The notes under the pieces were generated by a model. That model ran no database searches. It was given only the letters and a program-made list of their open reading frames with translations, and was not told the DNA's origin. Below, piece by piece: positions 1-8,076 of a stretch of 64,000 bases of DNA. Location of the stretch: contig CAYURO010000007.1 in the NCBI GenBank assembly GCA_964447285.1, positions 62,001 through 126,000 of the forward strand. The letters are read 5' to 3'. The translations under genes were made by a program, and so were the position numbers. Every line of letters starts with the position of its first letter. Within the stretch, counting starts at the first letter, position 1. The stretch comes from CAJBNH01 sp964447285 (GTDB taxonomy: Bacteria; Myxococcota_A; UBA9042).

Positions 1-742
1 CCACCTCGGACCGACACTGGTTGAAGTCGCCCAACGCCACGCCGACGGCTCCATCGAACGTTCCGCAGTCGATCAACTGAGTCAGCATGCGGTCGATGCG
101 GTAGGGGGCCTCGCCGACGTCCTCGAGCACCACAATGGTGCCCTGCCCTTTGAGCGCCCACGGTGTGCCGCACAGGCTGGCCAGCACGCTGAGGTTGCCG
201 CCCACCACCGGCCCACGCACCACGGCTTCAGGACCGCAGAACGACTCGGCAGGCAGCGGCGCGGCGCGCCCCGTGGACAACAGCGTCTGCACGGACTTGC
301 GGCTCTCGGGGTCGGCACACACCACAGGCGGAGCGGCCTGCAGATCGTAGTCGCACAACCCTTGCAGCACCGGGCCGTGTACCGTGCGAAACCCCCTGGA
401 CCAGAAAGCGGCGTGCACCGCGGTCGCATCGGAGAAACCGATGACCGGGCGGCCATCCAGTCGATCCCATGGCAGGTTCGCAAGCGTGTGGACCGTGCCG
501 TAACCGCCGCGGGCAAACCAGACCGCGTCGATGCCGGGTTCGGTCAGCGCCCAGACCAGATCGTCGGTCCGCTCACGGACGGTACCCGCGCAATAACGGT
601 GTTGGCAGCGGAGGTTGGGAGCCTCGACGATAGAGTGGCCCCACGATCGGACAACCTCGATCCCGCGGGCGAGGCGATCGGTGGAAAACACCCCGGCAGG
701 GGCGACAACGGCGATGCGGGCGTGGATGGGCAGCGGCAGCAT
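1..742 (-). CDS. LD-carboxypeptidase-like protein, peptidase family S66 (C-terminus outside window)
   Basis: S66 serine peptidases remove the terminal D-alanine from murein tetrapeptides (LdcA) or inactivate microcin C (MccF). 247 codons are visible and the frame runs off the left edge. Reading from ATG at 742, I see RGGYG at residues 78-82 and GFSD at 102-105, with Ser104 as the probable nucleophile. Later come a VVGGNLSVLASLCGTPW block and LEDVGEAPYRIDRML, whose Glu is the usual catalytic acid. The catalytic His should lie beyond the window. There is no signal peptide, so a cytoplasmic recycling role fits. It is transcribed divergently from the next lipoprotein. A TTG about 12 codons upstream is an alternative start. 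The family is clear; LdcA versus MccF-like substrate is not decided. Confidence 0.85.
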   Translation of the reverse strand, partial: MLPLPIHARIAVVAPAGVFSTDRLARGIEVVRSWGHSIVEAPNLRCQHRYCAGTVRERTDDLVWALTEPGIDAVWFARGGYGTVHTLANLPWDRLDGRPVIGFSDATAVHAAFWSRGFRTVHGPVLQGLCDYDLQAAPPVVCADPESRKSVQTLLSTGRAAPLPAESFCGPEAVVRGPVVGGNLSVLASLCGTPWALKGQGTIVVLEDVGEAPYRIDRMLTQLIDCGTFDGAVGVALGDFNQCRSEV

Positions 743-867
743 GACCCGGGAGCGTAGGGCTGGCGTCGCGGACGTCAACAAGTCCGGGCAAAACGAGCCT
801 TTCGATTGCGGACGCCAACCTCTACACTGCGCTTCCGCACATCATCGCCGCTCTGGGGGGATTTCTC

Positions 868-2427
868 ATGCTTTCGCGTACTGCATTCTGTTGCATTGTC
901 CTATGTGTCACGACCGTAGCGGCGTGCGGTTCGGAGACGGAGACCCCCGGCCTGGTCCAGACCGACGTGGTCGTCACCGATCCCGACGCCGTGGGCGACA
1001 TCGCCGACGACGCGACCCCGACGAGCGACACGATTCAACAGGACGACGCCGTTGCGGACGTCACCGAAGACGCCACGGAACAGGACGTGAGCCCCGACGT
1101 CACCGAAGTCACCGCCAAGTATGCGAATTGTCCTGATCTTGTGCAGTGCATCACCCTGGCGTGCGCGTCCGGCGTGGCGGGATGCGAAACGGCGTGTCTG
1201 ACGGATGCGAGCTCGGCGGCCATCGTCGCGTCGGCACCGCTGCTGATGTGTGTCCAAGGCACGTGTCAGGCCGGCCTGTGCAAGGGCAGCCAGGACCCGA
1301 AGTGCGTGGACCAGTGCATCCAGTCCAAGTGCATGTCGCAGCTCTACACCTGTCTGGACGACGGCACGGCTGGACCCGCCGCTTGCAAGGACGCCTCGGC
1401 GTGCTTCGACGGCTGCTCCATGGCCAACCAGGACGGGCTGCAGTGCATGGCGAGCTGCTACAACGGCCTGACGGCCAAGGCCAAAACACGCGTGCAGGCG
1501 ATCAGCGACTGCGTGGCCAAGTCGACCTCGGCAGACCCGATGGCAGAGTGCGGTGCAGAGGTCATGGCGTGCCTGTTGGAGGGCCAGTCGGGCTCGCTCG
1601 AGTGCTGGCAACTGTTCGACTGCAACCAGACCTGCGCGCCTGAACGCAGCGACGGCGACTGCTTGATCAAGTGCCTGACGCAGGCCTCGCCCGCCGCTCA
1701 GCAGAAGTTCACCCCCCTGCTGCCCTGTTTGGGCCAGACCGAGACCACGCCGGAGTGCGCCACGGCCTTCATGGGCTGCATCGACCCGACCGGCAGCAAG
1801 ACCTGTTGGGATGCGGTGACTTGCGCCAACGAGTGCAAGCAGGCGGCCGGGGAAACCGACCCGGGTCCCGGCTGTGCGTTCGGATGCCTGCACCAGTCCA
1901 AGCCCGCCGCGGCAGCCCAAGCGCTGGAGCTGTTCAACTGCAACAGCGACGGCGGCACCCTGACACCCGAGTGCCAAGACAAGTACATCCAGTGTCTGGA
2001 CCCTCAAGGCAACAAGACGTGCAGCCAGACGCTGGTGTGTGCAGCGAATTGCGGCCAAGGCAACGACAGTTGCGGGCTTGCGTGCCTGAAGGATGCGACG
2101 CCGCAGGCCGCCGGTCAGGCGTGGTCGGCGATGCAGTGCTTCGGTCAGACATCGACGGAGTGCACCGACATGACGGTCACATGCCTCGACCCCAAGGGCC
2201 TGGGCGACTGCAAGACCGTGATGGGCTGCATGAACCTGTGCGGCAGCGGCAAGCCCGCGTGCGGCCTGCAGTGCTTTGACCTGGGCACCAAGCAGGCGGC
2301 CACCGAGGCGTTCGCGTTCATCAGCTGCAACGCCATGTGCGACGACCAGTGCAAGACCGACATGGTGTGCAAGGGCATTTGCATGGCCGGCAAGTGTGCT
2401 GGGGCGTCGCTGGCCTGCGGCTTCTAG
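868..2427 (+). CDS. Cys-rich surface lipoprotein with tandem repeats
   Basis: This is a 519-residue predicted lipoprotein. A hydrophobic signal peptide ends in a TVAAC lipobox with Cys20, followed by an Asp/Thr/Val-rich acidic stretch (about residues 30-85). The rest is a tandem array of Cys-rich units of roughly 60-70 residues, each with patterns such as C-x3-C-x5-C and a recurring phrase like ECATAFMGCIDP or ECQDKYIQCLDP. The Cys pattern suggests disulfide-stabilised, exported modules. I do not recognise an enzymatic domain. The start has a GGGGGG ribosome site about 8 bases upstream. Its 3' end meets the convergent gene after 25 bases. Function unknown; repeat-rich adhesive or scaffold roles are only a guess. 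Confidence 0.85.
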   Translation: MLSRTAFCCIVLCVTTVAACGSETETPGLVQTDVVVTDPDAVGDIADDATPTSDTIQQDDAVADVTEDATEQDVSPDVTEVTAKYANCPDLVQCITLACASGVAGCETACLTDASSAAIVASAPLLMCVQGTCQAGLCKGSQDPKCVDQCIQSKCMSQLYTCLDDGTAGPAACKDASACFDGCSMANQDGLQCMASCYNGLTAKAKTRVQAISDCVAKSTSADPMAECGAEVMACLLEGQSGSLECWQLFDCNQTCAPERSDGDCLIKCLTQASPAAQQKFTPLLPCLGQTETTPECATAFMGCIDPTGSKTCWDAVTCANECKQAAGETDPGPGCAFGCLHQSKPAAAAQALELFNCNSDGGTLTPECQDKYIQCLDPQGNKTCSQTLVCAANCGQGNDSCGLACLKDATPQAAGQAWSAMQCFGQTSTECTDMTVTCLDPKGLGDCKTVMGCMNLCGSGKPACGLQCFDLGTKQAATEAFAFISCNAMCDDQCKTDMVCKGICMAGKCAGASLACGF

Positions 2428-2452
2428 CGCGAGTGAAGAGCGCCCCGCGTCG

Positions 2453-3466
2453 TCAGTTGCACTTCATGTCCTGGCCACCGTGCACCGCGATCCAGGCGTG
2501 GACCGATGCTTCCGTCAAGTCCTTGTGGTTGTTGCAAAAGCGCACTTGACCGCAAGACATCACTGCGTCAAGCCCGGCCATACTCTTCAGGTACGGGTTG
2601 CTGCCGACGAACAGCCCGGTCTCCACCTGCGTCAGCACCGGGAAGTTCAGAGAAGCCACCGCTGCATTGTCGGTGACGGTCAGGGTCTCCACCTTGGTCA
2701 GGGACGGCCATGCGCTGACTGTCAAGAAGCCCGTGGCAGTCGTCTCCAGAGCAGCGACTTCCGTCACCTTGTCCATCGTCGGGAACGCCTGTAGCAGCTG
2801 CAGTTGGCTGAGCCAAACGGTCTCGACGTGCCCCGTGACGTTGGCACCAAGGCCCTGGACCGTCTTCAGCTTGGACAAGTAGCTGAGCTTCAGGTGCGCC
2901 AGCGTGGTGAGGCCGGAGAACCCGTCGATCAACTCGAGGTTGTTCAGGTTGTTGATCTCGACCACTTGGGTAACGGTCAGGTTTGCGAAGCCGCGGATCT
3001 CTTGGACACCGGTGGAGTTCAGGAAGGTCACACCGCCGTCTGCGTGCTGCACGCTGTCGAATCCCGACACCACGGTCGCCCCTATGTTCTGCAGCGCGAT
3101 CGAGCCGTTGACTTGCGTCAGGTGCGGCAGCACCGGGCCCGGGTCGGTCGCGCCGTTTTGGAGCACCAGATCCCCAGTAACGGTCTGCAGACCCTGAACT
3201 GTCGCGAGCTCATCGGCCGCCGCGTCCAGCGAGATCGTCAGCGAACCATCGATGGTGCAAGGGTTCTTCAGCCCCGCCTTCACGCTGGGACGGATCAGGA
3301 ACGTGCCGCTGACGGTCCCTGTACACGTCGGTTCCGTCTGCGTGTCGGTCGGCACTTCAGTCGTGTCGGCCGTGACGTCCTGATCGACCGGCGTCACGTT
3401 GACCTGCGAGGCCTGGCATCCGACCAACAACGCGAGAACCGGAAGGGCGAGGAGCCTGCGCAACAT
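2453..3466 (-). CDS. Lipoprotein with leucine-rich receptor-L-like repeats
   Basis: 337 residues. A short signal peptide ends at the lipobox LVGC (Cys17), followed by an acidic Asp/Thr linker. From about residue 60 on there are irregular repeats of about 22-25 residues of the type 'L..V.GDL.L.N......L..LT.V', resembling the beta-helical receptor L domain/LRR folds found in secreted bacterial proteins. A Cys pair near the C-terminus (CGQVRFC) may cap the solenoid. The longer upstream frame is possible, but ATG at 3466 is the start that gives a signal peptide. Transcribed divergently from the 3706 gene. Probably surface-exposed and ligand-binding; no ligand can be inferred. Confidence 0.75.
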   Translation of the reverse strand: MLRRLLALPVLALLVGCQASQVNVTPVDQDVTADTTEVPTDTQTEPTCTGTVSGTFLIRPSVKAGLKNPCTIDGSLTISLDAAADELATVQGLQTVTGDLVLQNGATDPGPVLPHLTQVNGSIALQNIGATVVSGFDSVQHADGGVTFLNSTGVQEIRGFANLTVTQVVEINNLNNLELIDGFSGLTTLAHLKLSYLSKLKTVQGLGANVTGHVETVWLSQLQLLQAFPTMDKVTEVAALETTATGFLTVSAWPSLTKVETLTVTDNAAVASLNFPVLTQVETGLFVGSNPYLKSMAGLDAVMSCGQVRFCNNHKDLTEASVHAWIAVHGGQDMKCN

Positions 3467-3641
3467 GGGGGCCTCTTGGAGCGGGGGGGAAGGGACAGGG
3501 CTCACTGGGAATCCGTCGAATTCGGCCGTCGCCAGCCCCTCAAGGTCGGCCATCGTCGTCGCACTGCCATGCCTGTCAAGCCCGGACTCCAGTGACGAAG
3601 GCCGTGGGGCTGGTCCTTGGCAACTCTGCATCCCCCTTGCC

Positions 3642-3670
3642 TTGTCCCCCTCGGCGGCGCCCCGTATCAT
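3642..3670 (+). promoter_or_regulatory. Putative sigma-70-type promoter of the 3706 lipoprotein gene
   Basis: TTGTCC and TATCAT separated by 17 bases lie 36 bases before the ATG at 3706, and a purine-rich GCAGAGG ribosome site lies between. The match is 4/6 and 5/6 to the classical hexamers. This is inference from sequence only. Confidence 0.45.
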
Positions 3671-3705
3671 GGCGGGGTGTCTCCTTCCTTCCGCAGAGGC
3701 CTCGC

Positions 3706-5829
3706 ATGCATTCCTTTCACCCTCGCGCCCTTGCGACCGTCGTTCTGCTGGTCGCCCTGTCGACCGGCTGCTCCGGCATCACGACCCCGCCCGGCGGCAT
3801 CATCGCTGCGGATGCTACTGAAGACACGGGGGATGTCTCGATCAGCGACACGTCGCTGCCGGATGGCGCCACCGCTTCAGACGATGCCACTACGGACGGC
3901 GTGACGGACCCCGACGCAGCGACAGAGACGGACGCCAGCACCGACCCAGATGCCATCCTCAGCGGTTGCGCAAACGCGTCTGAGTGTGCCGACGAGGACG
4001 CTTGTACGGTCGACGGCTGCAGCCCCGCCGGTGTGTGCACCCACGAGGCAGTCCCCGGCTGCACCCAGACCGTGGCCCCTTGCGACGACAAGAATCCTTG
4101 CAAGACGGGCGTTTGTGACCTCGCAGCCCGTGCGTGCGTCCCGTGCTTGGCGTCTGCCGACTGCGGCTCCAGCCAACTCTGCCTCGATCGCAAGTGTTCT
4201 CCGGCCAAGGCGTGCAAGTCCGACGTCGAGTGCAAGGCCAGCAACCAGGTGTGCGACAAGTCGATCGGGCTGTGCGCCGACTGCGTGGTGGCGGCCGACT
4301 GTGGAGACCTGCAGGCCTGCCAGAACCATCGCTGTGTCGCCGCCAAGCCCTGCAAGACCAGCAAGGAATGCGACCTGATCTGCGACACTGTGGCCGGCCT
4401 GTGTGTGGATTGCGAGACGGCGGACGACTGCCAGCCCGGCGAGTTCTGCGACGGCAGCCACCGCTGCCAAACGGACCTGTGCTCGAAGGGCGGTTGCGGC
4501 AGCTCGCTCGGGTACTTCGAGTGCAGCCCGGACGGCGGCGGCTACAGCGCCGGCATCGTTTGCTCGGACAACGACATCTGCACCGACACGGTCTGCGTGC
4601 CGGGTCAGGGCTGCGGCCAAAAGCCCAACACGCAAGCCTGCGACGACGGCAACCCATGCACAAAGGACGACTTGTGTTCCGTCGGCTTGTGCAAAGGTAC
4701 GGCCGACACGTGTGACGATCAGGACTTGTGCACCAGCGATGCCTGCGACCCCAAGGCTGGCTGTCAGCACGTGGCGCTGCCGAACAACTGCGACGACGGC
4801 AATCCCTGTACGGACAACAAGTGTGATCCACAGGGGGGCTGCCTGTTCGTCGAGAACGCTGCACCGTGCAACGACGGCAACGTCTGCACCGACGCGGACT
4901 TGTGCAAGGCAGGCAAGTGCGCGGGGACCAAGGGTCTGGTGTGTGACGACGGCAACGCCTGCACGGACGAGGCCTGCGACCCCAAGACGCCAGGCGGCTG
5001 CGTATTCTTGGCCAACAGCGGCGACTGCACCGATGGCAGCGTGTGCACCGCGGGCGACAAGTGCCTGAACGGCAAGTGCATCGCCGGCGCAGCGAAGACG
5101 TGCACCGACAACAATCCCTGCACCGTCGATGCTTGCGACGCGGCCAAGGACTGCACGTTCCCCGCCAACACTGCGCTGTGCGACGACGGCAACGCTTGCA
5201 CCACCGACGCGTGCACCCCGGGGACGGGTGCCTGCACGCACACGGTGATCACCACCTGCTGCGACCCCAAAAAAGTGTTCTGGCAAGAGGGCTTCGACAG
5301 CGGACTGCCCGCGGGCGCCAAGATCAGCAACAGCAACAGCCCGAGCAAGGGGTGGCAGGTCTACGCGACGCCCTGGGCCTTCACGCCCGGCAGCGTCCTG
5401 TACTACGGCGACCCGACCACGCTGAAGTACTCGTTCAACAACAACAAGGGCACCGTCACCCTGCCTGAGGTCTCGCTGCCTCCCGGTACCAAGCGCCAGC
5501 TTCGGCTGCAGATCCAGACCAAGGTCGAGCCTTGCGTCAACTACGACAAGATCACGATCTCGGCAGAGGCAACCGGCAAGCCCGCCAAGGTGTTGTGGAC
5601 CAAGTCGTCGCTACCGGCCGCACAGTGCCCGCAAGGCACCAACTGTGGCCAGGGCGGCAGCTGCGTCAAGACGACCGGTGACAGTTGGCTGGAGCTGGTG
5701 TTGGACTTGCCGGCCGACTTGGGTGACAAGCTGTGGATTCGTCTGGACTTTGATGCGGTCGATGACAAGTCCAACGACACACTGGGCGTGCTGGTCGACG
5801 ACCTGCGGATCCTTCAGGTCTGCCCGTAG
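3706..5829 (+). CDS. Large Cys-rich lipoprotein with DDGNPCT-type repeats and C-terminal beta-rich domain
   Basis: 707 residues. The signal peptide ends in LSTGC (Cys22), followed by an acidic Asp/Ala/Thr stalk of about 65 residues. Then come many disulfide-type repeats of about 35-45 residues with the signature CDDGNPCT/CxDxxC, a repeat style abundant in myxobacterial secreted proteins. The last about 170 residues (from VFWQEGFDSG) are a different, Cys-poor domain ending in GVLVDDLRILQVCP; they look like a jelly-roll/MAM-like ligand-binding module. The start ATG at 3706 is preceded by GCAGAGG; an in-frame upstream ATG would bury the signal peptide. Probably anchored in the outer membrane facing outward. 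Biological role unknown. Confidence 0.82.
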   Translation: MHSFHPRALATVVLLVALSTGCSGITTPPGGIIAADATEDTGDVSISDTSLPDGATASDDATTDGVTDPDAATETDASTDPDAILSGCANASECADEDACTVDGCSPAGVCTHEAVPGCTQTVAPCDDKNPCKTGVCDLAARACVPCLASADCGSSQLCLDRKCSPAKACKSDVECKASNQVCDKSIGLCADCVVAADCGDLQACQNHRCVAAKPCKTSKECDLICDTVAGLCVDCETADDCQPGEFCDGSHRCQTDLCSKGGCGSSLGYFECSPDGGGYSAGIVCSDNDICTDTVCVPGQGCGQKPNTQACDDGNPCTKDDLCSVGLCKGTADTCDDQDLCTSDACDPKAGCQHVALPNNCDDGNPCTDNKCDPQGGCLFVENAAPCNDGNVCTDADLCKAGKCAGTKGLVCDDGNACTDEACDPKTPGGCVFLANSGDCTDGSVCTAGDKCLNGKCIAGAAKTCTDNNPCTVDACDAAKDCTFPANTALCDDGNACTTDACTPGTGACTHTVITTCCDPKKVFWQEGFDSGLPAGAKISNSNSPSKGWQVYATPWAFTPGSVLYYGDPTTLKYSFNNNKGTVTLPEVSLPPGTKRQLRLQIQTKVEPCVNYDKITISAEATGKPAKVLWTKSSLPAAQCPQGTNCGQGGSCVKTTGDSWLELVLDLPADLGDKLWIRLDFDAVDDKSNDTLGVLVDDLRILQVCP

Positions 5830-5834
5830 CGCCC

Positions 5835-5850
5835 CCGACCGCTCGGTCGG
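5835..5850 (+). terminator. Possible stem-loop after the Cys-rich lipoprotein gene
   Basis: A perfect 6-bp stem (CCGACC/GGTCGG) with a 4-base loop begins 6 bases after the stop codon. There is no T-run after it, so it may be a transcript-end stabiliser rather than a classical intrinsic terminator. Confidence 0.3.
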
Positions 5851-5994
5851 TCCCGCCGCCAGGTTCTGCACGCTCTCTCACGCAGGACCGTCGACAAACC
5901 CACCGCCGATGTGCTCCAATTCTCACCTTGACGACCCCCACTTCTCGGGCCGTCCTGCATTCCCTCCCCCCTACCGAATGCCCCCCGGAGAATC

Positions 5995-7134
5995 ATGCCT
6001 AACGACACCGCCTCTCGCCCGACCCGCATCGTCCCGGGCGGCCCCGCCCCCAAGGTCATGAACGCCGTCGTCGTCCCGAAATTCGGCGTCTGGGAGTACC
6101 GCACCGACGTCCCCACGCCGGAGCCTGGCCCCCATCAGGTGCGCATCGCCGTCGCCGCCTGCGGTATCTGCGGCACCGACGTGCACATCGCCAAGTTCGA
6201 CGAGTCACTGCGCAAGCTGCTCGAGCCGCCGTTTATCCAAGGCCATGAATTCGCCGGGTATATCGACAAGTTGGGCGCGGGCGTCACCGGCTGGGAGGTT
6301 GGCGAGTTCGTCACGGCCGAGATGCACGAGGTCTGCGGCCACTGCCCCGCGTGTCTGGACGGCAAGGCCCACGCCTGCGCCAACACCCGCTACCGTGGCG
6401 CCAACGAAGCCGGCTCCTTCGCGGATTACCTGTGTGTCAGCGCCGCAAACGTCCAGCGCGTGCCTGCCAAGGTGCCGCTGCGCGTCGCCGCGTTCCTGGA
6501 CCCGCTGGGCAACGCCATCCACACCGCGTGCAAGGTGCCCGTGGCCGGAAAGACCGTGTTGGTCGCAGGTTACGGAGCGATCGGTGCGATGGTCGTCGAG
6601 GTTCTGGCCGTTCTGGGTGCCAAGCAAATCCACGTGATGGACGTGAAGCCCAAGGCCCTGCGCAAGGCAGAAGATCGCGCCAAAGTCGGTGGCTTCAGCG
6701 ACCGGCTGACGACACACCTGATCGACAGCGCCCACCGCAACACCTTGGTCCAGCACATCATCGACATCACCGGCGGCGGCGTAGACGTGTCGATGGAGAT
6801 CAGCGGTCACCCGGACGCCATCAACGACTGCATCCGCTGCGCGCGCGCCGCGGGTGACGTGGTGCTGCTGGGGCTGCCAACGGACGCTGCCGTGACGCTG
6901 CAGGACTTCGGCCAGAAGATCATCTATCGGGGCCTGACGTTGCACGCGATCATCGGCCGCGAGATGTTCCGCTCGTGGGACATCATGATGGACTTGCTGA
7001 ACAAGGGCTTGGACACCTCGTTCCTGATCACCAGCGAGCTGCCCCTGAGCCAGCTGGGCGACGGCTACAAGCGCATCGCGGCGGGGACGGAGCAGAAGGT
7101 CGTGCTCTACCCGACTTGGGACCGCCAGCAGTAG
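5995..7134 (+). CDS. tdh: L-threonine 3-dehydrogenase-like zinc-dependent dehydrogenase
   Basis: 379-residue medium-chain dehydrogenase, predicted to oxidise L-threonine to 2-amino-3-ketobutyrate with NAD+. Visible landmarks are the catalytic zinc region CGICGTDVHI and GHEFAG, the structural zinc lobe CGHCPACLDGKAHAC, a Rossmann glycine motif GYGAIG, and the late IGREMF block, which resembles the GREMF segment typical of Tdh. An N-terminal extension of about 20 residues precedes the usual start. The ATG at 5995 has GGAG 5 bases upstream. It is a single-gene unit convergent with the SUMF1 gene 12 bases away. Another sugar-alcohol dehydrogenase of the same family cannot be excluded; no Kbl ligase gene is adjacent to support the threonine route. 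Confidence 0.8.
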   Translation: MPNDTASRPTRIVPGGPAPKVMNAVVVPKFGVWEYRTDVPTPEPGPHQVRIAVAACGICGTDVHIAKFDESLRKLLEPPFIQGHEFAGYIDKLGAGVTGWEVGEFVTAEMHEVCGHCPACLDGKAHACANTRYRGANEAGSFADYLCVSAANVQRVPAKVPLRVAAFLDPLGNAIHTACKVPVAGKTVLVAGYGAIGAMVVEVLAVLGAKQIHVMDVKPKALRKAEDRAKVGGFSDRLTTHLIDSAHRNTLVQHIIDITGGGVDVSMEISGHPDAINDCIRCARAAGDVVLLGLPTDAAVTLQDFGQKIIYRGLTLHAIIGREMFRSWDIMMDLLNKGLDTSFLITSELPLSQLGDGYKRIAAGTEQKVVLYPTWDRQQ

Positions 7135-7146
7135 GCCCTCGAGCCG

Positions 7147-8076
7147 CTACCGCCCCACCGTCCGCACACAGCGAAAACCGATGAATTCAACTCGGTTTCC
7201 CGGACCATAGGCGTTGCGGAACCCTGCCCTCGACTCGACGTCCGGGTACTGAAAGCTGCCACCGCGGAATACACGGTTCTGTCCCGTCGCCGGCCCCACG
7301 GGGTCGGTCACAAGGCCGGCCGGATAGTCGCCCATCCAGTCCTGCGTCCACTCGCAAACGTTGCCCAACGGGTCGAGGATCCCCCATGGGTTCGGCTTCT
7401 TCTGGCCGACCGGGTGTGACTTCAGGCTGGAGTTGCTGTCGACCCACGCAACCTCGTCCGTCGGGCCAAACCGCGGTCCAGTGGTGCCGGCGCGGGCGGC
7501 GTACTCCCACTCGGCCTCTGTCGGCAGCCGATAGCCGCGGCACTCCAGCCCCTCGAAGGTGGATTCCGTCGCCGAAAGCGTGTGGCAGGCGGGCAGGTTC
7601 TGCTTCTGCGACAGCTGGTTGCAGTACTCAGCGGCCTGAAACCACGAGACGTTCGCCACCGGGCAGTCGGGGCACTTCGTGTCCTGATCGGGCTGCAGCG
7701 CCACCAGCTTGGCGTACTGCGCCTGAGTCACCTCTGTCTTCTGGATCTCGAAGGCGTGCGTCAGGACGACCTCGTGGATGGGTGCATCGTTCCAGTCCTC
7801 CTCGACTTCCCCTTTGGCCGTCCCCATCTGAAAGCGGCCCGGCGGCACCAGCACAAAGCCCAGACTAACGGTGGCCGTGGAATCGGCCGCCAGCTCAGCC
7901 ACCAGCTTTGCCTGCGCCAGCTGGGCGGGCGAGGGACCGGAAGGGGCAGGCGGAGTCTGGACCGTCGGGGGGGCGGGCTTGGGCACATGCGCGGGCGGCA
8001 AGGCTTTGCGGCACGCCGGTGACAGCACGAGTCCGAATGCCATCGCACAAGTCAACAAATACTTGACCCACTTCAT
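7147..8076 (-). CDS. SUMF1-fold (formylglycine-generating-enzyme-like) lipoprotein
   Basis: 309 residues. The signal peptide ends in LSPAC (Cys22), then a Pro-rich linker, then a SUMF1 domain (about residues 75-305). The domain shows FQMG, YRLPTEAEWEYAARAG, GNVCEWTQDW, VFRGGSF and GFRCVR, the usual conserved blocks. The paired active-site cysteines of genuine formylglycine-generating enzymes are not evident in the expected C-terminal positions, so I treat it as a non-catalytic or unknown-activity relative, as is common among myxobacterial SUMF1 proteins. Its ATG overlaps the stop of the upstream glucoamylase gene by one base (TAATG), which implies translational coupling and a shared envelope location. 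Confidence 0.83.
   Translation of the reverse strand: MKWVKYLLTCAMAFGLVLSPACRKALPPAHVPKPAPPTVQTPPAPSGPSPAQLAQAKLVAELAADSTATVSLGFVLVPPGRFQMGTAKGEVEEDWNDAPIHEVVLTHAFEIQKTEVTQAQYAKLVALQPDQDTKCPDCPVANVSWFQAAEYCNQLSQKQNLPACHTLSATESTFEGLECRGYRLPTEAEWEYAARAGTTGPRFGPTDEVAWVDSNSSLKSHPVGQKKPNPWGILDPLGNVCEWTQDWMGDYPAGLVTDPVGPATGQNRVFRGGSFQYPDVESRAGFRNAYGPGNRVEFIGFRCVRTVGR

Noticed and set aside
7147..8076. Annotation as an active formylglycine-generating enzyme
   Set aside because: The fold motifs are present, but the paired catalytic cysteines are not clearly in place and no sulfatase gene is nearby.
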